Shown here: positions 49,624-56,807 of the stretch, in pieces
How the letters are laid out: each line of letters starts with the position of its first letter
Position numbering within the stretch: the stretch's first letter is position 1
Assembly: GCF_009846865.1 (NCBI RefSeq)
Contig: NZ_WUWN01000001.1
Coordinates: forward strand, 248,001-312,000
Reading direction: 5' to 3'
Source of the DNA: Puerhibacterium puerhi
GTDB taxonomy: Bacteria; Actinomycetota; Actinomycetes; Actinomycetales; Cellulomonadaceae
Length of the DNA stretch: 64,000 nucleotides
Notes under the pieces: generated by a model
Databases searched by the model: none
What the model saw: the letters and a program-made list of their open reading frames with translations, nothing else
What the model was told of the DNA's origin: nothing
Translations under genes and position numbers: made by a program

Positions 49624-50685
49624 TCAGAAGTCGAAGTCGCCGATGTTGTCCTTGTCGAACACGAACGGGTCGCCGAGGACCACGACGCCGTCCGGCCCCA
49701 CGGTGTACTCCCCGAGCTTGCCGGCCTCGAACGTGTCGCCCTCCTTGCCCGTGATCTCGCCGTTGACCAGCGCCGCCGTGGCGTAGGTGGCGAGGTAGCC
49801 CAGGTCGCCCGGGTTCCACAGGGCGAACGACGTGACCGTGCCGTCCTCGACGTACGGCCGCATCTGGTTGGGGGTGCCCAGCCCCGTCAGGGCGACCTTG
49901 CCCTTGTACTGCGAGTTCTGCAGGTACCGGGCGGCGGCGGCGATGCCCACCGTGGTGGGCGAGACGATGCCCTTGAGGTTCGGGTGGTTCTGCAGCAGCG
50001 CCTCGGTCTCGTCGAAGGACTTCTGGTCCTCGTCGTCGCCGTACACGGTGTCGACGAGCTGGATGTTCGCGTAGTCGGGGTTGTTCTTCAGCTCGTCCTC
50101 CATCATCGCGATCCAGGCGTTCTGGTTGGTCGCGTTGGCGCTGGCGGACAGGATGGCGATCTCGCCCTCGCCGCCGATCTGCTCGGAGATGAGCTCGAGC
50201 TGCTTGGACGCGATGCCCTCGGCCGTGGCCTGGTTGACGAACAGGTCGCGGCAGTCGGGGCTCGTGTCGGAGTCGAAGGTGACCACCTTCGTCCCGGCGT
50301 CGCGCGCCTCGTCGATCGCGTCGCAGATCGCCGTCGGGTCGTTCGCCGAGACGATCAGGCCGCCGACGCCCTGCTGGGCGGCGGTGTTGATGTACTGCAC
50401 CTGGGCGTCCGGGCTGGCCTGCTCGGGCCCGACCTGCTCGATGGACGCGCCCAGCTCCCCGGCCGCCTCCTCCGCCCCGGCCGTGCTGACGTCGAAGTAC
50501 GGGTTGCCGAGGTTCTTCGGGAGCATCGTCAGGGTCAGGTCGCCGCCGCTCTGGCCGCCGCCCGCCCCCGTGGCCTCGCCCCCGCCGCCACCGCCGTCGT
50601 CCCCGCCACCGCAGGCGGCCAGGGTCAGGGCGGCGCTGAGCGTCACGGCGACGAGCGCCGCGCTGCGCTGGGTGTGGAACTTCAT
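49624..50685 (-). CDS. rhaS: Rhamnose-binding lipoprotein of ABC importer
   Basis: A 353-residue type I sugar-binding lipoprotein: signal with lipobox LAAC (Cys25), then a Gly-rich linker of about 25 residues. The mature protein keeps RhaS landmarks: KNLGNPYFDVSTAGAEEAA, GGLIVSANDPTAICDA, ILSASANATNQNAWIAMM, IVSPTTVGIAAAARYLQ, FALWNPGDLGYLATYA and GDPFVFDKDNI. It is the last gene of a four-gene importer, 20 bp after the second permease. LsrB-like autoinducer-2 binding is the nearest alternative. Confidence 0.88.
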   Translation of the reverse strand: MKFHTQRSAALVAVTLSAALTLAACGGGDDGGGGGGEATGAGGGQSGGDLTLTMLPKNLGNPYFDVSTAGAEEAAGELGASIEQVGPEQASPDAQVQYINTAAQQGVGGLIVSANDPTAICDAIDEARDAGTKVVTFDSDTSPDCRDLFVNQATAEGIASKQLELISEQIGGEGEIAILSASANATNQNAWIAMMEDELKNNPDYANIQLVDTVYGDDEDQKSFDETEALLQNHPNLKGIVSPTTVGIAAAARYLQNSQYKGKVALTGLGTPNQMRPYVEDGTVTSFALWNPGDLGYLATYATAALVNGEITGKEGDTFEAGKLGEYTVGPDGVVVLGDPFVFDKDNIGDFDF

Positions 50686-50705
50686 CGTTCTCCCTCTCGC
50701 CTGAG

Positions 50706-51773
50706 TCAGGCGCCGGCGGACGCCGCGCGCCGGGACGAGGTCTCGGGCGCCTCCGCGGAGGACCCGGGCCTCGGACGTCGGAGCCGACCCGACACGTAGG
50801 CCACCAGGGCGCCGGAGACGACCGAGACGATCAGCAGCACCCCGATGACGATGTTAGTGACGTTGACGGTCACGCCCTCGAGCCGCAGCGCGCTGGCGAT
50901 CACGCCGATGAGCACGACGCCCGCGAGCACGCCGTGCAGCCGGCCGCGGCCGCCGAAGATCGACACCCCGCCGAGCAGCACCGCGGCGATCACCTGCAGC
51001 TCCAGGCCGGTGGCGTTGTCGCCGCGGGCGCTGCCGAACCGCAGCGTGAAGTACAGGCCCGCGAACGCCGACACCACCCCGGACAGGACGAACAGCACGA
51101 GCTTCGTGCGCGCCACGTGCACCCCGCTGAACCGGGCGGCCTCCCCGTTCAGGCCGATGTCGTAGACGCCGCGGCCGAACGGGGAGAAGTGCAGCAGCAG
51201 CGTGAACACGACGACCAGCGCCGCGAACGGGACCATGACGAGCGGGACGCTGCTCTCCCCCACGGTGCCGGTGGCCAGGTCGGTCCAGGCCTCGGGGAAG
51301 TCGGTCACGGCGGTGGTCCCCAGCAGCCCGACGGCGACGCCGCGGAAGAGCGCCAGCGTGCCGATCGTCACGGCCAGCGACGGCAGGCCCACGTACGCCA
51401 CGAGGACGCCGTTGAGCGTGCCGCAGGCGGCCCCGACCAGCAGCGCGACGGCGCCGGCGGCGGGGACCGACATCCCGCCCTGGTGCAGCACGCCGAGCAG
51501 CACGCTGCTGAGCCCCACGATGCTCGCCACCGACAGGTCGATCTCCCCGGTGATGATGACCAGCGTCATCGGCAGCGCGATGAGCAGGATCGGCGCGGTG
51601 TCCTGCAGCAGGTACTTCAGGGTGAGCGGGCCGTCGAAGTTCGGCACGGCGGCGAGCGCCCAGCAGATGACCACGACGGTCAGCGCGATGATCGCGGACT
51701 CGCGGGTCAGCAACACCCGCTTCCACAGCGGCTGCGAGTAGGGGGCGTAGGCCCGGGTCGGGGTGCTGCTCAT
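50706..51773 (-). CDS. rhaQ: Rhamnose ABC permease 2
   Basis: A 355-residue permease of the RbsC/RhaQ class with about ten membrane segments. LPMTLVIITGEIDLSVASIV is the typical GxxDLS motif, VLLGGVSIFGGRGRLHGVLA the C-terminal conserved region that contacts the ATPase. It overlaps the other permease by ATGA. The 30-residue C-terminal tail is Ser/Arg/Ala-rich. Confidence 0.85.
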   Translation of the reverse strand: MSSTPTRAYAPYSQPLWKRVLLTRESAIIALTVVVICWALAAVPNFDGPLTLKYLLQDTAPILLIALPMTLVIITGEIDLSVASIVGLSSVLLGVLHQGGMSVPAAGAVALLVGAACGTLNGVLVAYVGLPSLAVTIGTLALFRGVAVGLLGTTAVTDFPEAWTDLATGTVGESSVPLVMVPFAALVVVFTLLLHFSPFGRGVYDIGLNGEAARFSGVHVARTKLVLFVLSGVVSAFAGLYFTLRFGSARGDNATGLELQVIAAVLLGGVSIFGGRGRLHGVLAGVVLIGVIASALRLEGVTVNVTNIVIGVLLIVSVVSGALVAYVSGRLRRPRPGSSAEAPETSSRRAASAGA

Positions 51774-52846
51774 GCGACGTCCCTCGCTCGGACGAGCCTG
51801 CGCGCCTGGCGTGCCGCCAGCACGCGGTCCAGCACGATCGCGCCCAGGATCAGGGCGCCCCACACGGCGCGCTGCCAGAAGTCGGCGATGCCGAGGCTCG
51901 GCAGCGCCCGGTTGATGGTCACCAGCAGGAACGCGCCGATCGCGGCGCCCCACACGGTGCCGCTGCCGCCGAAGATGGCCACGCCGCCGATGACGACGGC
52001 GGCCACCGCCTGCAGCTCGAACCCGGAGCCGACGCTCGAGCTCACCGTGCCGTAGCGGGCCGTGTACACCACGCCGGCGAGCCCGGCGAGCGCCCCGCTG
52101 AGCACGAACGCGGCCATCACGCGGCGCCGGACGCCCAGGCCGTACAGCAGCGCGGCGTCGGGGTCCGACCCGATGGCGTACAGCTCCCGCCCGCCGCGGG
52201 CGGTGTACAGGTAGTAGCCGACGACGGCGAGCACGGCCAGCGCCACGAGCGTGAGCACCGGGACGGTCAGCACCGACCGGTTGGCCAGCGCGAGGAACCC
52301 GGCCGGCAGGTCGCCGGCGTTGATCCGCTCGCTGCCGGCCCAGGTCAGCATGATGCCGCGGTAGGCGTACAGCGTGCCCAGGGTGATGACGAGCGACGGC
52401 ACCCGGGCGAGCGAGACGAGCACGCCGTTGACGAGCCCGAGCAGCGCCCCGGCGGCCAGGCCGGCGGCGAAGACGACGACGACCGGGATGCCGGGCACGT
52501 CGATGAACAGCCGCCCGGTGAGGTAGGCCGTCAGGGCCATCACCGAGCCGACGGACAGGTCGACGTTGCGGGTGATGATCACCGTGGCCTGCCCGACGGC
52601 GAGCAGCAGCAGGATCGAGGGGTTGAGCAGGAAGTTGCGCCAGCCGTCGGCGCTGAACAGGAAGCCGCTGTTGCGGGCGGTGGCGGCGACGACGACGGCG
52701 ACCAGCACGAGGAAGATCGACAGCTCGCGCGAGCGCAGCACCACCCCCAGCACCCGGCGTCCGCGCGAGAGCCTGCTGGGCTCGACGAGCAGCGCCTCGG
52801 AGGTCGACGCCTCGGCGCCCTCGTCGTGCCGCAGGGGCTGGCTCAT
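51770..52846 (-). CDS. rhaP: Rhamnose ABC permease 1
   Basis: A 358-residue RbsC-class permease. AVGQATVIITRNVDLSVGSV is the DLS motif and VIGGVAIFGGSGTVWGAAIG the conserved C-terminal segment. The first 40 residues are cytoplasmic and acidic/Ser-rich. ATGA overlaps join it to the ATPase upstream and to permease 2 downstream; together the two form the membrane channel. Confidence 0.85.
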   Translation of the reverse strand: MSQPLRHDEGAEASTSEALLVEPSRLSRGRRVLGVVLRSRELSIFLVLVAVVVAATARNSGFLFSADGWRNFLLNPSILLLLAVGQATVIITRNVDLSVGSVMALTAYLTGRLFIDVPGIPVVVVFAAGLAAGALLGLVNGVLVSLARVPSLVITLGTLYAYRGIMLTWAGSERINAGDLPAGFLALANRSVLTVPVLTLVALAVLAVVGYYLYTARGGRELYAIGSDPDAALLYGLGVRRRVMAAFVLSGALAGLAGVVYTARYGTVSSSVGSGFELQAVAAVVIGGVAIFGGSGTVWGAAIGAFLLVTINRALPSLGIADFWQRAVWGALILGAIVLDRVLAARQARRLVRARDVA

Positions 52847-54417
52847 GACGCGGCCTCCGTGGGTGCGACGTCGGACGGCCGGTGCCCCTGCAGCCCGGCC
52901 GCGTGGTGCCCCGGGTGCTGCGTCGCGGCGAGCATGACCGCCTCGGGGGTGGCCTCCTCGCGCGCCAGGTCGGCCGTGATGCGCCCCTCCGCCACGACGA
53001 GCACCCGGTCGGCCATGCCGAGCACCTCGGGCAGCTCGGACGAGATCATGAGGATGGCGATCCCGCGCCCGGCCAGCTCCGACAGCAGCCGGTGGACCTC
53101 CGCCTTGGTGCCGACGTCGATCCCGCGGGTGGGCTCGTCGATGATCAGCAGCCGCGGCTCGGTGGCCAGCCACTTGGCGATGACCACCTTCTGCTGGTTG
53201 CCGCCGCTCATCGTGGTCGCGTGCATGTCGAGCGCGCCCGTCTTGACCTCGAGCCGCGAGGCCCACGGCGCGGCGGCGGCGTTCTCGGCGCGCGCCGTGA
53301 GCAGGCCCAGCCGGGCCAGGCTCCCGCGGATCACCCCGGCGACGTTGCGGGACACGGACGCGTCGATCACCAGGCCCTGGCGGCGGCGGTCCTCGGGCAC
53401 GAACGCCATGCCGGCCTCGATGGCCGCGCGCGGGCTGCCGGGCGGCACGGGTTTGCCGGCCAGGCGCACCGACCCGGCGTCGTAGCGGTCGACGCCGAAG
53501 ACGGCCCGGGCGATCTCGCTGCGCCCGGCCCCGACCAGCCCGGCGAGGCCGACGATCTCGCCGGCCCGGACGGTGAAGGACACGTCCTGGAACACCCCGG
53601 CCGAGGTCAGCCCCTGCACCTCGAGCACCGGGTCCCCGAGCGCGGCGGGCGTCTTGGGGAACAGCTCGGCGACGTCCCGCCCCACCATCGCCGCGACGAT
53701 CCGGTCCACCGACGTGCTGGCGGTCGGGTGCGTGGCGACGTACTCGCCGTCGCGCATCACGGTGACCGTGTCGCACAGCGCGAACACCTCGTCGAACCGG
53801 TGGGAGATGAACACCAGCGCCCGGCCCTCGTCGCGCAGGCTGCGGGCGACGGCGAACAGGCGCTCGACCTCGACGCCGCTGAGCGCCGCGGTCGGCTCGT
53901 CCATGATCAGCAGGCGCGCGTCGAGGGAGATGGCCTTGGCGATCTCGATGATCTGCTGGTCGGCGATCGACAGGCCCTCGGCCTTGCGGCGGGGGTCGAT
54001 GCGCACCCCGAGGCGCTCGAAGAGCCGGGCCGCCTCGGCGTACATCGCGGCGCGGTCGATCCGGCGCAGGGCGCCGAGCGGGTGGCGGCCCATGAAGATG
54101 TTCTCGGTGACCGACAGGTCGGGGAAGAGCGTGGGCTCCTGGTATATCACCGCCACGCCGTGCGCCTTGGACTCCGCCGTCGAGCCGAAGTCGACGGGCC
54201 GCCCGTCGAGCAGCAGCTCGCCGCCGTCGCGCCGGTACACCCCGGCCACGATCTTCACGAGGGTCGACTTGCCCGCACCGTTCTCCCCCACCAGGGCGTG
54301 GATGGAGCCGGGCGCGACGACGAGCGTGCCGGACCGCAGGGCGACCACCGGTCCGAACGCCTTGCGCACGCCACGCAGCTCCAGCGTGGGCACCACGTCA
54401 GCGGGGTGCTCCGCCAT
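52843..54417 (-). CDS. rhaT: Rhamnose ABC ATPase (two nucleotide-binding domains)
   Basis: A 524-residue sugar ABC ATPase with two cassettes. The first has Walker A VGENGAGKSTLVKI, signature LSIADQQIIEIAKA and Walker B LLIMDEPTAAL. The second has a degenerate Walker A (GLVGAGRSEIARAV), signature TMSGGNQQKVVIAKW and LLIIDEPTRGID, as usual in the RbsA/RhaT class. The ATG at 54417 follows GGGAGGGG; it heads the operon. The C-terminal 25 residues are His/Pro-rich. Confidence 0.9.
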   Translation of the reverse strand: MAEHPADVVPTLELRGVRKAFGPVVALRSGTLVVAPGSIHALVGENGAGKSTLVKIVAGVYRRDGGELLLDGRPVDFGSTAESKAHGVAVIYQEPTLFPDLSVTENIFMGRHPLGALRRIDRAAMYAEAARLFERLGVRIDPRRKAEGLSIADQQIIEIAKAISLDARLLIMDEPTAALSGVEVERLFAVARSLRDEGRALVFISHRFDEVFALCDTVTVMRDGEYVATHPTASTSVDRIVAAMVGRDVAELFPKTPAALGDPVLEVQGLTSAGVFQDVSFTVRAGEIVGLAGLVGAGRSEIARAVFGVDRYDAGSVRLAGKPVPPGSPRAAIEAGMAFVPEDRRRQGLVIDASVSRNVAGVIRGSLARLGLLTARAENAAAAPWASRLEVKTGALDMHATTMSGGNQQKVVIAKWLATEPRLLIIDEPTRGIDVGTKAEVHRLLSELAGRGIAILMISSELPEVLGMADRVLVVAEGRITADLAREEATPEAVMLAATQHPGHHAAGLQGHRPSDVAPTEAAS

Positions 54418-54433
54418 CGCCCCTCCCAGGAGT

Positions 54434-54518
54434 GAACCGATACAGCGGATCTGCGCACCGTAGGTTCCCCGGTCCCGCGGCGTCAATGATCGCGCCGGTC
54501 ACGGCTCTGTACCGGTTC
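54434..54518. promoter_or_regulatory. Inverted pair of operator-like sites upstream of the rhamnose importer
   Basis: GAACCGATACAG (54434-54445) and, inverted, GAACCGGTACAG (54507-54518 read on the other strand) match at 11 of 12 positions and lie 61 bp apart. They bracket the presumed promoter of the importer. No regulator gene adjoins the operon, so control is by a distant (DeoR/LacI-type) protein. Confidence 0.55.
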
Positions 54519-54524
54519 GGGATT

Positions 54525-54563
54525 CCACCCGCCGGGCCGCCGCTGTGGCGGCCCGGCGGGTGG
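54525..54563. terminator. 17-bp perfect stem terminator of the VOC gene
   Basis: Positions 54525-54541 pair perfectly with 54547-54563 around GCTGT. It starts about 30 bp past the VOC stop on the minus strand and insulates the importer promoter. Confidence 0.7.
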
Positions 54564-54593
54564 CGCCGGCGGAGTGCTCCGGCAGCCCGGCCG

Positions 54594-55013
54594 TCAGGAC
54601 CAGGAGGCCTCGACGTCGAGCACCCACGTCACGCCGAAGCGGTCGGTGAGCATCCCGTACAGCGGTGCCCAGGCGGACGGGGCCAGCGGCGCGACGACGG
54701 TGGCGCCGTCGGCGAGCCGCTCCCAGTAGCGGGAGATCTCCGCGGCGTCCGCTCCCCGCACGGAGGCGAAGAATGGGATGACGCCCGGCTCCCAGGCCGT
54801 CGCGGCCGGCACGTCGTAGGCCATCACGCGGAAGCCGGCCTCCGAGGCGACCTGGCCCCACATGACCTGGTCGGCGGCGGCGGGGTCGGTGACGGCCCCG
54901 GCGTCCTGGTACGTGATGACCGCGAGCTCGCCGCCGAACACGGACCGGTAGAACTCCAGGGCCGCGCGGGCGTCGCCGCGGAAGTTGAGGTGAGGGGTGA
55001 CGGTGACGGACAT
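54594..55013 (-). CDS. VOC-superfamily protein (PhnB/3-demethylubiquinone-like)
   Basis: A 139-residue glyoxalase-fold protein of the PhnB-like group. TPHLNFRGDARAALEFYRSV and the C-terminal LTDRFGVTWVLDVEASW are signatures; the usual metal ligands are mostly lost, as is common in this group, whose function is unknown. The ATG at 55013 follows AGGAG. It is divergent from a WYL regulator, an arrangement often seen for DNA-binding WYL proteins and their VOC targets. Confidence 0.82.
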   Translation of the reverse strand: MSVTVTPHLNFRGDARAALEFYRSVFGGELAVITYQDAGAVTDPAAADQVMWGQVASEAGFRVMAYDVPAATAWEPGVIPFFASVRGADAAEISRYWERLADGATVVAPLAPSAWAPLYGMLTDRFGVTWVLDVEASWS

Positions 55014-55132
55014 GGGTGTGCTCCTCGTGCTCGGGCCTGCGCGGTCGCGCGCGGCCGTCCGGACGCCGGACGTCCCCGGCGCTGACGCCACGCTCCCAGC
55101 AGAAGCGGTCAGATCGTGGCCGCTACCGTGCC

Positions 55133-55138
55133 TAGGCT
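55133..55138 (+). promoter_or_regulatory. Leaderless-type -10 box TAGGCT of the WYL gene
   Basis: TAGGCT lies exactly six bases before the ATG at 55145. Confidence 0.55.
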
Positions 55139-55144
55139 CGGGAC

Positions 55145-56128
55145 ATGACCGACGCGACCTCCCGGCTGCTGCGGCTGCTGTCCCTGCTGCAGACGCCCCG
55201 CGACTGGCCCGGTGCCGCGCTGGCCGAGCGGCTCGGGGTCAGCCCGCGCACGCTGCGCCGCGACGTCGACCGCCTGCGCGCGCTGGGCTACCGCGTCCGG
55301 GCGGTCAAGGGGCCCGACGGCGGGTATCGGCTCGACGCCGGCGCCGAGCTGCCGCCGCTGCTGTTCGACGACGAGCAGGCCGTGGCGCTCGCCGTCGCCC
55401 TGCGCACGCAGGCCGGCGCCGCCGGCGGCCTCGGCGAGGCCGCCGCCGGCGCCCTGGCCACCATGCGGCAGGTGCTGCCCGCGCGGCTGCGCCACCGGCT
55501 GGACGCGCTGCGGTTCGCGGTGCTGCCCGCCGGGCCGGCGGCGAGCGCCGCCGTCGAGCCCGCCACGCTGCTCGCGCTGACCGCGGCGATCGACCGCCGG
55601 GAGGTGCTGCGGTTCGACCACGCGGGCGCCGGGGCGCCGGCCGGCGGGCCGCCGCGCCGGGTCGAGCCGCACCACCTGGTGACGCGCGGCGGCCTGTGGT
55701 ACCTCGTCGCCTGGGACCTCGACCGCGACGACTGGCGCACCTTCCGTGCCGACCGCGTCACGCCGCGCACGCCGACCGGGCCGCGCTTCGCCCGGCGGGA
55801 GGTCCCGGGCGGGGACGTCGGCGCCTTCGTGGCGGAGCGGTTCCGGGGCGGCCCGGGCGACGCCGGCGGCGGCTGGCCGTGCCGGGGCGAGGCCGTGCTG
55901 GCGCTGCCCGCGGCCGAGGTCGCGCCGTTCGCCGGCGACGCCGTCGTCGAGGCGGTCGGCCCCGGCCGCAGCCGCGTGCTGGCCGGGTCCTGGTCGTGGC
56001 CGGCGCTGGCGGCGTGGCTGGGCCGCTTCGACGCCGAGATCGAGGCGGTGAGCCCGCCGGAGCTGTCCGACGCGTTCGCCGCGCTCGCCGCCCGGTACGC
56101 CCGGGCGGCGACGCCGCGCGGCGCGTGA
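55145..56128 (+). CDS. WYL-domain transcriptional regulator (YafY/DeoR type)
   Basis: A 327-residue regulator. The N-terminal HTH_11 domain (AALAERLGVSPRTLRRDVDR, about residues 24-43, then ALGYRVRAVKGPDGGYRLD) is followed by the WYL ligand-sensing domain (about 135-210, with HHLVTRGGLWYLVAWDLDRD and TFRADRVT) and a C-terminal WCX extension. It starts at a leaderless-type ATG. It is divergent from a PhnB-like VOC gene (131 bp) that may be its target. The ligand is unknown. Confidence 0.88.
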   Translation: MTDATSRLLRLLSLLQTPRDWPGAALAERLGVSPRTLRRDVDRLRALGYRVRAVKGPDGGYRLDAGAELPPLLFDDEQAVALAVALRTQAGAAGGLGEAAAGALATMRQVLPARLRHRLDALRFAVLPAGPAASAAVEPATLLALTAAIDRREVLRFDHAGAGAPAGGPPRRVEPHHLVTRGGLWYLVAWDLDRDDWRTFRADRVTPRTPTGPRFARREVPGGDVGAFVAERFRGGPGDAGGGWPCRGEAVLALPAAEVAPFAGDAVVEAVGPGRSRVLAGSWSWPALAAWLGRFDAEIEAVSPPELSDAFAALAARYARAATPRGA

Positions 56129-56135
56129 CGTGGCG

Positions 56136-56149
56136 CCGGCCGCGGCCGG
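56136..56149. terminator. 14-bp perfect palindrome between WYL and HNH genes
   Basis: CCGGCCGCGGCCGG lies in the 41-bp gap between convergent genes. It could be the core of a shared terminator; alone it is short and weakly supported. Confidence 0.3.
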
Positions 56150-56169
56150 TGGTCGCCGACGGCGGCGCC

Positions 56170-56580
56170 TCAGCCCCCGTACGCCGCCGGCCCCGCCCGC
56201 CGGCGCTCCAGCCGGCGCCGCTGCGCCGCGACGTAGGCGCGGGCCCGGCGCTGCCCGCCCCGCTCTGCGATCGCGCGGTCCAGGGCGTCGAGCGCCCGGA
56301 CGACAGCGGCCTCGTCCGGGCGCCAGCCGCGCCGCTCGCACTCCTCGAGCCACTCGACGACGCCGCGGTGCCCGCGCTCGGAGTTGCAGCGCCGGCACGC
56401 CGGGACCTCGTTCTCCAGCCACGACGGGCCGCCGCGGGCCCGCGGCACGAGGTGGTCGCGCGTCGGGGGCACGAGCGGGGCGAACGCGCGCCCGCACCAC
56501 ACGCACCGCGGCCCGTCCCGCTCGACGGCGAGCCGGAGCCGCTGCGCGCGCGCCGCCTGCCGGGGCTCGTCGGGGCTCAC
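56170..56580 (-). CDS. HNH endonuclease-domain protein
   Basis: A 136-residue protein with a classic HNH module: two CxxC zinc pairs (CVWC at about residue 26 and CRRC at about 63), the RDHLVPRARGGPSWLENEV segment with the first H, and NSERGH closing it. The C-terminal 65 residues are helical and Arg-rich. No partner of a restriction or phage system is nearby, so a stand-alone nuclease of unknown role. The GTG start at 56580 is preceded by TAGCGT seven bases upstream. Confidence 0.85.
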   Translation of the reverse strand: MSPDEPRQAARAQRLRLAVERDGPRCVWCGRAFAPLVPPTRDHLVPRARGGPSWLENEVPACRRCNSERGHRGVVEWLEECERRGWRPDEAAVVRALDALDRAIAERGGQRRARAYVAAQRRRLERRRAGPAAYGG

Positions 56581-56587
56581 CCCGCCG

Positions 56588-56593
56588 ACGCTA
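56588..56593 (-). promoter_or_regulatory. Leaderless-type -10 box TAGCGT of the HNH gene
   Basis: Reads TAGCGT on the minus strand, seven bases before the GTG start. Confidence 0.5.
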
Positions 56594-56642
56594 CGTCCGC
56601 CGCGCGCCGCTCGGGCCGGCGACGGGGGCCGGCTGCGGACGG

Positions 56643-56687
56643 GCGAAGGCCCCGGGTCCCTCGTCGAGGAGGGCCAGGGGCCTTCGC
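56643..56687. terminator. Hairpin after the PP2C-family gene
   Basis: GCGAAGGCCCC at 56643-56653 pairs with 56677-56687, with some inner pairing. It lies in the 227-bp gap between the phosphatase and HNH genes (both minus strand), about 120 bp past the former's stop. The rest of that gap shows nothing clear. Confidence 0.6.
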
Positions 56688-56807
56688 ATGTCCCGGCGAC
56701 GCTGCCAGGACCTCGGCCGCGCCGCAGCGCCGCCGAAGTTCGTCGTCGGTTTGAGCCTGGCCGGAGGCCGGGGCGGGCGGGGTCCCCCGAAACGGGTGAT
56801 CCTCGGC

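Noticed and set aside
56170-56580. HNH protein as part of a restriction or anti-phage system
   Set aside because: Neighbours are a WYL regulator and a signalling phosphatase; no methylase, helicase or toxin-like partner is present.
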